A stretch of DNA of 10,008 nucleotides, from assembly GCA_017743605.1 (NCBI GenBank), contig JAGHYO010000064.1, forward strand, positions 1 to 10,008, given 5' to 3'. The notes beneath the pieces are model-generated. The model saw nothing but the letters and a program-made list of their open reading frames with translations. It had not been told where the DNA came from and made no database searches. Shown here piece after piece: positions 6,351 through 10,008 of the stretch (positions are counted from its first letter, which is position 1; the number at the start of each line of letters is the position of its first letter). Source of the stretch: Thermoflexus sp. (GTDB lineage Bacteria; Chloroflexota; Anaerolineae; Thermoflexales; Thermoflexaceae). The translations under genes and the position numbers were made by a program.

Positions 6351-6371
6351 TAACAACAAGGGAACCTTCCC
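6351..6371 (-). terminator. Weak candidate terminator after the small hypothetical gene
   Basis: On the minus strand a short inverted repeat, GGGA/TCCC around AGGT (6360-6371), is followed by TTGTTGTTA. The stem is only four or five bases, so termination would be inefficient. It sits just upstream of the putative promoter at 6305-6334, where one transcription unit should end and the next begin. Confidence 0.3.
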
Positions 6372-6426
6372 CGCACCAGCGGCGCGTGGATGGTGTGTTG
6401 GATCGGACGGCTTCCCCTGGTGTGCC

Positions 6427-6735
6427 TCAGCGGCCCTGCAGGTGCTGACGCAGGCGACGGCGCAGCTCGCCGGGCCACGATCCAGAGGTTTGCCGAGACG
6501 GGCTTCGGACCACACGGCGGATGGCGGCGCGGATCTCCTCAGGATCATAGCTCTTCAGAGAGGCCGCCAAGGCCTGGAGGAGCTCCTGCATCTCCGGGGA
6601 CAGCGAAGTGCCCGTCTCTTGATCCAGCTCCGCCAGGGCCAGCAGCAGCGCCCGCTCGTCCTCCGAGAGCTCTCTCAACTGCTCCGCCAGACGCCGCAGC
6701 TCCCCCAGCGAAAGGGGGGATCCAGATTCGCTCAC
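6427..6735 (-). CDS. Small hypothetical helical protein
   Basis: I do not recognise this 102-residue protein. It starts with GTG, supported by an AAGGAG site 5 bases upstream; a nearby ATG at 6740 is out of frame. Residues 8-40 are predicted helical and leucine-rich (LGELRRLAEQLRELSEDERALL). A second helical stretch, MQELLQALAASLKSYDPEEIRAAIRRV, follows, and the tail is strongly basic (RRRLRQH). There is no signal peptide, membrane segment or cysteine. The acidic front and basic tail would suit a small protein-binding or nucleic-acid-associated factor, but that is a guess. It lies upstream of the SHMT/GcvT promoter on the same strand. A hairpin, ATGGAA/TTCCAT (6756-6761 and 6769-6774), sits just upstream of its ribosome binding site. 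Confidence 0.65.
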   Translation of the reverse strand: MSESGSPLSLGELRRLAEQLRELSEDERALLLALAELDQETGTSLSPEMQELLQALAASLKSYDPEEIRAAIRRVVRSPSRQTSGSWPGELRRRLRQHLQGR

Positions 6736-7084
6736 CGCATCTCCTTCTCAAGCGGATGGAAAGATCCCTTCCATTTTGTCCTGATCCGCGCGAGCGGCCA
6801 ACTCTCGCGGGCCGGCCTAGGTCCACAGATGCGGGAAGGTCAAAACTCTGATCAGCGCAAAAATCGAGCCATCAAATCGTATGGAAAGACTCCTTCCGCC
6901 AGGGGTGGGTCAGGATGTCGAGCCTTTGAACCGTGTCGCGGGGGTGCTTCCTCTTCCTCATCTTGCCTTCCGGATGCAGGACGTGGCCTCTACCTTCTCC
7001 TTATGCTCCTGCCGGAGACCCCGACGGAGACCCGGACGCTTGGGCTGCCCCTCCTTCCTCGCTCCGGTTCTTTCTCCTGCTCCT
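6736..7084. other. Gene-poor region between divergent coding sequences
   Basis: I see no convincing complete gene. The left part holds the ribosome binding site of the small hypothetical gene and nested inverted repeats (6752-6788). A 17-base motif starting ATGGAAAGA at 6756 recurs at 6881 with two differences. A CTGATCAG palindrome lies at 6848-6855. From about 6940 the plus strand has leucine- and phenylalanine-rich readings in more than one frame, just before the propeller remnant. These could be a frame-shifted signal peptide. No clear promoter is visible. Confidence 0.4.
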
Positions 7085-7585
7085 ACGATTCGGATCCGGT
7101 TCGGGGAACCTCGGTGGATCGGACGCGGCGGGCAACGGGCCGCGCGCTTCGCCCCTGACGCTCAGTCTCTGATCTTGGGCTGGAGTGTGGGCGTCTCCCG
7201 CGTCCACATCCCAGATCTTCAGGAGGAATGGTTTACGCCGCTCCATGCCTCGCCGCGGGCCGTGGGGATCGATCCGCGCGGGCGGCAGGCGGCGCTGTTG
7301 GAGAGCAGAGCCGTCATCCGCCTCTCCCTGGCGGACGGGAGCGCCCGCTTCCTCACCCCCCTGCCACCGAACGCTCGGTGGTGCGGCCCGGACCGGTCGC
7401 CGGACGGAGAGTGGACCGCAGTCCAGTGCGTCGGGCCCTCTCGAGGGGATCCCATCACCCTGATCCACGGGGAGACCGGGACGATCCGGGAGGTGCCGGA
7501 TTCCCGCATCTCCCTCAGCGTCCTCCCTTCACCCTACTGGTTTGGGGATGGGCGGGGCGTGTTGCTCGGTGCACTACAGCCCCCC
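7085..7585 (+). pseudogene. Broken beta-propeller (WD40/TolB-like) remnant
   Basis: The plus strand reads as about 165 residues of beta-propeller-like sequence, from TIRIRFGEPRWIG to YWFGDGRGVLLGALQPP. It contains the repeating strand and turn pattern of PD40/WD40-like blades: ARFAPDAQSLILGW, AVGIDPRGRQAALL, SPDGEWTAVQCVG, YWFGDGRGVLL. Possible upstream starts in this frame are ATG at 6881 and 6974, but the residues there are low-complexity and arginine-rich, not a good signal peptide. After a run of six C (7580-7585) the propeller pattern stops. The frame stays open past 8100, but only by running antisense to the glycoside hydrolase. Only two or three blades are present, where a propeller needs six or more. 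I read it as a truncated or frame-shifted gene; an assembly error at the C-run is the alternative. It is the only plus-strand gene candidate here. Confidence 0.5.
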
Positions 7586-7664
7586 TGCCCGTGTTTTCTC
7601 GCTGGGGAACTCCCCGGACGTGGGGTCTCCGCCCGCTTCCGGCTTGCGAGGACAGTGGGGGCGC

Positions 7665-9014
7665 TCAGCGGGGCAAGGGGGCGGAAGGGCGGATGGACTC
7701 CACGATGTAAACAGGCATCCCGCCGATCATGCAGGTGCCTCCGAGGCGCTGGGCGCATCGGGCCCCTGGCAGGAGGACCCGGTAGCCTGTCGAGAGCCGC
7801 TCCACCGAAACCGGGCGCCCCAGGCCGTCGATGGCCAGGCGGAGGCTCCCCTGCCGCGCCAGAATCACGGTTTGGGGGGCAGGGAGGCGGGACCATGCAA
7901 CGCGGACCCAGGCATCGGCCCGCTCTACCTCCACCACGGCCACCGCGTCGTGGCGGACCCGCGCCGCGTCGCGGAGCCGGCCCAGGAGTCGGGTGGCCAC
8001 GCGGTAAGCCTGGAAGGCGGGCCGGGGCGTGCCGTCCTCCCGGACCAGCCCGAAGGGCTCGGGGTTGGCGAAGTGGTCCGTGGGGTTGTCGATCAGCTTG
8101 TAGACCGCCACTCGTTCGGCTCCGGCAGCGAAGGCGAGGGCGACGGCCTGGCCGATGAAGGCGGCCTGCTCCTCCAGGGTGACCCGGAACATCGGGCGGG
8201 GCACCGGCCACGTCGGGTCCTCCGAGGGCGCGGCGTTGGTCTCGGTGAGCCAGATGGGCTTGTCGAAGCCGTGGGCCTGCATCTGCTCGCGATGCCAGCG
8301 GATCAGCTCGTAGATGCTGTCCGGGTTGAAGTAAAGGTTCACGCACAGCCCGTCGAAATACCGGTTGTAGCGGGGCGCCTCCGGATCCTGAGCCAGAGCC
8401 TCCAGGAACCGCTCGAAGTAAGGCCGGCGGCCGTAGACCGCGTCCCACCAATAGGTGAAGGCCCCGAGCAGCACCTGATTCTCCCGATTCAGCCCCTTGA
8501 GGGTGCGATAGGCCACCCGCACCAGGCGAACGAAGTCTGCCTCGCTGCCGCCCCAGGTGTATCCGGGATAAGCGGGGTCCCAGATGTCCGGCTCGTTCCA
8601 GACGATCCAGGTGCGGATGTACGGATACGTGGTGGCCAGGCGCCGCAGGAAGGCGGCCCACAGGTTCTCCGGGCGGCTCTCTTCCTCGTAGAGGCCTCTC
8701 GGGACGCCCGGGACTCTCGGGTCGGCCTGGGCCCACCGGGGGGTTCCCAGCACCAGGCCGACGATCTCCCGCCCGGCCTGACGCTCCGCCTCTATGCGTT
8801 CCGCCGGCCACGGCGGTCTCCAGTCCTGCGGACCCTCCGGCTGGATCTCGTTCCAGGCGAAGCGCACCCGGGTCCAGGCAACGCCCAGCTCCGCGGCCCG
8901 CTCCGGCGCCTCCGGCGACTCCACCACCCCGAACCGGGTATCCGGGGGCGCGGTAGCTACCATGAGGAGGCTTACGGCCAGAGGCAGCGCCCGAGCCCAT
9001 CGGCTAAAGCACAT
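7665..9014 (-). CDS. Secreted glycoside hydrolase, clan A-like TIM barrel
   Basis: The 449-residue protein looks like a retaining glycosidase of clan GH-A (GH39/GH5/GH51-like; I cannot fix the family). Residues 1-22 form a plausible signal peptide (RWAR, then ALPLAVSLLMVATA), so it acts outside the membrane. The barrel begins at RFGVVESPEAPERAAELG and continues through WTRVRFAWNEIQPE. The acid/base candidate is E141 in WIVWNEPD (137-143) and the nucleophile candidate E258 in PIWLTETNA (253-261), each at the end of a strand. Residues 345-449 are probably a small beta domain. The ATG overlaps the dgt stop by 11 bases, with GAGGTG 4 bases upstream, which points to translational coupling with dgt. 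The 3' end faces the propeller remnant. Substrate is unknown. Confidence 0.85.
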   Translation of the reverse strand: MCFSRWARALPLAVSLLMVATAPPDTRFGVVESPEAPERAAELGVAWTRVRFAWNEIQPEGPQDWRPPWPAERIEAERQAGREIVGLVLGTPRWAQADPRVPGVPRGLYEEESRPENLWAAFLRRLATTYPYIRTWIVWNEPDIWDPAYPGYTWGGSEADFVRLVRVAYRTLKGLNRENQVLLGAFTYWWDAVYGRRPYFERFLEALAQDPEAPRYNRYFDGLCVNLYFNPDSIYELIRWHREQMQAHGFDKPIWLTETNAAPSEDPTWPVPRPMFRVTLEEQAAFIGQAVALAFAAGAERVAVYKLIDNPTDHFANPEPFGLVREDGTPRPAFQAYRVATRLLGRLRDAARVRHDAVAVVEVERADAWVRVAWSRLPAPQTVILARQGSLRLAIDGLGRPVSVERLSTGYRVLLPGARCAQRLGGTCMIGGMPVYIVESIRPSAPLPR

Positions 9015-10008
9015 CCGTCACCTCGTACAGGCGGCGGTATTCCCCCAGCGCGAAGCGGTCGGTCATCCCGGCGATGTAGTCGCAGACCACTCGGTGCAGG
9101 TCCCCTTCCTCCCGGATGCGCTCCTGGACCCAGTAGAGGAGCTGCTCAGGCTCCTGGATGTACGCCCGGAAGAGGGCCTCAAGGGTACGCTCGGCCTTGG
9201 CCTGCATGCGCACCACGTGGGGATGCCGGTAGAGGCGACGGTAGAGGAACGCCTTGAGCTCCCGGACTTTCGCAGCCATCTCGTCGGAGAAGCCGACGAG
9301 GGGATGCGGGTGATCCCGGACTTCGTCCGGGGAGCGGGGCCGGAGGGCCTGCAGGCGCTGGTCGGTGGCGGCGATCACGTCGGTGACCATGAGGCCGATG
9401 AGGCGGCGCACCAGGCGGTAGCGGATCAGGTCGCTGAACCCCCGGCCGTCCCAGCCGATAGACCGCTTGAGCTCCTCCCAGAAGGCCAGGCCCTCCAGGT
9501 CCTCAGGCCGGATCAATCCCGCCCGCAGCCCATCGTCCAGGTCGTGGGCGGTGTAGGCCAGCTCGTCGGCGACGTTGGCGATCTGGCCCTCCAGAGTGGG
9601 GCGGCGATGGGGCTCAAAGCTCTGGATGAGGGGATGATCGTATTCCGTCTCGTGCTTGACCAGCCCCTCCAGCACCTCGTAGGTGAGGTTCAGGCCGCGG
9701 AACTCGGGGTAGCGGCGCTCGAGATGGGTCACGATGCGGTAGGACTGGGCGTTGTGCTCGAAGCCCCCGTGCTCCTGCATCAGGCGGTCCAGGGTCTGCT
9801 CCCCGGCGTGGCCGAAGGGAGGGTGGCCCAGGTCGTGGGCCAGGCAGATGGCCTCCACCAGGTCCTCGTTGACCCCCATGGCCCGGGCGATGGTGCGGCC
9901 GATCTGGGCCACCTCCAGGGTGTGGGTGAGGCGGGTGCGGTAGTAGTCGCCCTCGGTGACGATGAAGACCTGGGTTTTGTGCTTCAGCCGGCGGAAGGCG
10001 GTGGTGTG
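9004..10008 (-). CDS. dgt: dGTPase-family deoxynucleotide triphosphohydrolase, 5' end cut by window
   Basis: Dgt-type HD hydrolases cleave dNTPs to deoxynucleoside and triphosphate and help control dNTP pools. The visible 334 residues run to the right edge, starting inside TTAFRRLKHKTQVF, a family signature. The frame is open to the last base, and I estimate 30-60 N-terminal residues are missing. An internal GTG at 9912 is not the start, because conserved residues precede it. The HD metal site is clear: H29 in RTRLTHTLE, H58-D59 in AHDLGHPPFGH, and a later aspartate in NVADELAYTAHDLDDGL (about residue 148). The second half has the family's helical region. Its TAG stop lies inside the start of the glycoside hydrolase gene, so both are on one message. 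The substrate could be dGTP or other dNTPs; sequence alone does not tell. Confidence 0.95.
   Translation of the reverse strand, partial: HTTAFRRLKHKTQVFIVTEGDYYRTRLTHTLEVAQIGRTIARAMGVNEDLVEAICLAHDLGHPPFGHAGEQTLDRLMQEHGGFEHNAQSYRIVTHLERRYPEFRGLNLTYEVLEGLVKHETEYDHPLIQSFEPHRRPTLEGQIANVADELAYTAHDLDDGLRAGLIRPEDLEGLAFWEELKRSIGWDGRGFSDLIRYRLVRRLIGLMVTDVIAATDQRLQALRPRSPDEVRDHPHPLVGFSDEMAAKVRELKAFLYRRLYRHPHVVRMQAKAERTLEALFRAYIQEPEQLLYWVQERIREEGDLHRVVCDYIAGMTDRFALGEYRRLYEVTDVL

Noticed and set aside
3672..6353. Very long open plus-strand frame (893 codons) opposite the SHMT/GcvT gene
   Set aside because: It is the antisense shadow of a strongly conserved gene in GC-rich DNA. The translation is low-complexity, rich in G, R, P and H, and shows no family motif.
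7542..9257. Long open plus-strand frame across the glycoside hydrolase and dgt
   Set aside because: It runs antisense through two genes with clear active-site motifs and has no recognisable domain. It cannot be used to extend the propeller remnant.

Overview
The window is 10 kb of high-GC bacterial DNA, and it sits at the very end of a contig. The first 44 bases are an untrimmed Illumina Nextera adapter with its index, not genomic sequence. The remainder suits a thermophilic, high-GC bacterium, most likely Chloroflexota (Thermoflexia or Anaerolineae type). This is inferred from gene content: an archaeal-type bifunctional FBP aldolase/phosphatase, a DUF4058 protein and a serine hydroxymethyltransferase fused to GcvT. 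No rRNA or marker phylogeny is available to confirm it.

All intact genes lie on the minus strand, so transcription runs from right to left. In that order they are: (i) a dGTPase-family HD hydrolase (dgt), cut by the right edge; (ii) a secreted clan-A-like glycoside hydrolase whose start overlaps the dgt stop by 11 bases; (iii) on the plus strand, a broken beta-propeller remnant in an otherwise gene-poor stretch; (iv) a small hypothetical helical protein; (v) a promoter and a long, hairpin-rich leader feeding the 1057-residue SHMT/GcvT fusion; (vi) DUF4058, 12 bases downstream, with its ribosome binding site overlapping the fusion's stop codon; (vii) the FBP aldolase/phosphatase; (viii) greA, preceded by a perfect TATAAT box and then a perfect terminator hairpin; (ix) the first 26 codons of a probable TIM-barrel (endonuclease IV-like) protein, cut off by the adapter.

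The metabolic core is one-carbon and carbon assimilation. GcvT makes 5,10-methylene-THF and SHMT uses it to turn glycine into serine, so the fusion could pass the C1 unit directly. The FBP aldolase/phosphatase next door commits triose phosphates to gluconeogenesis.

The most interesting points are: a catalytically degenerate second GcvT-like module between the two enzymes of the fusion; mutually exclusive stems in the leader of that gene; and a promoter-terminator-greA arrangement resembling the attenuated greA leader (GraL) of E. coli.
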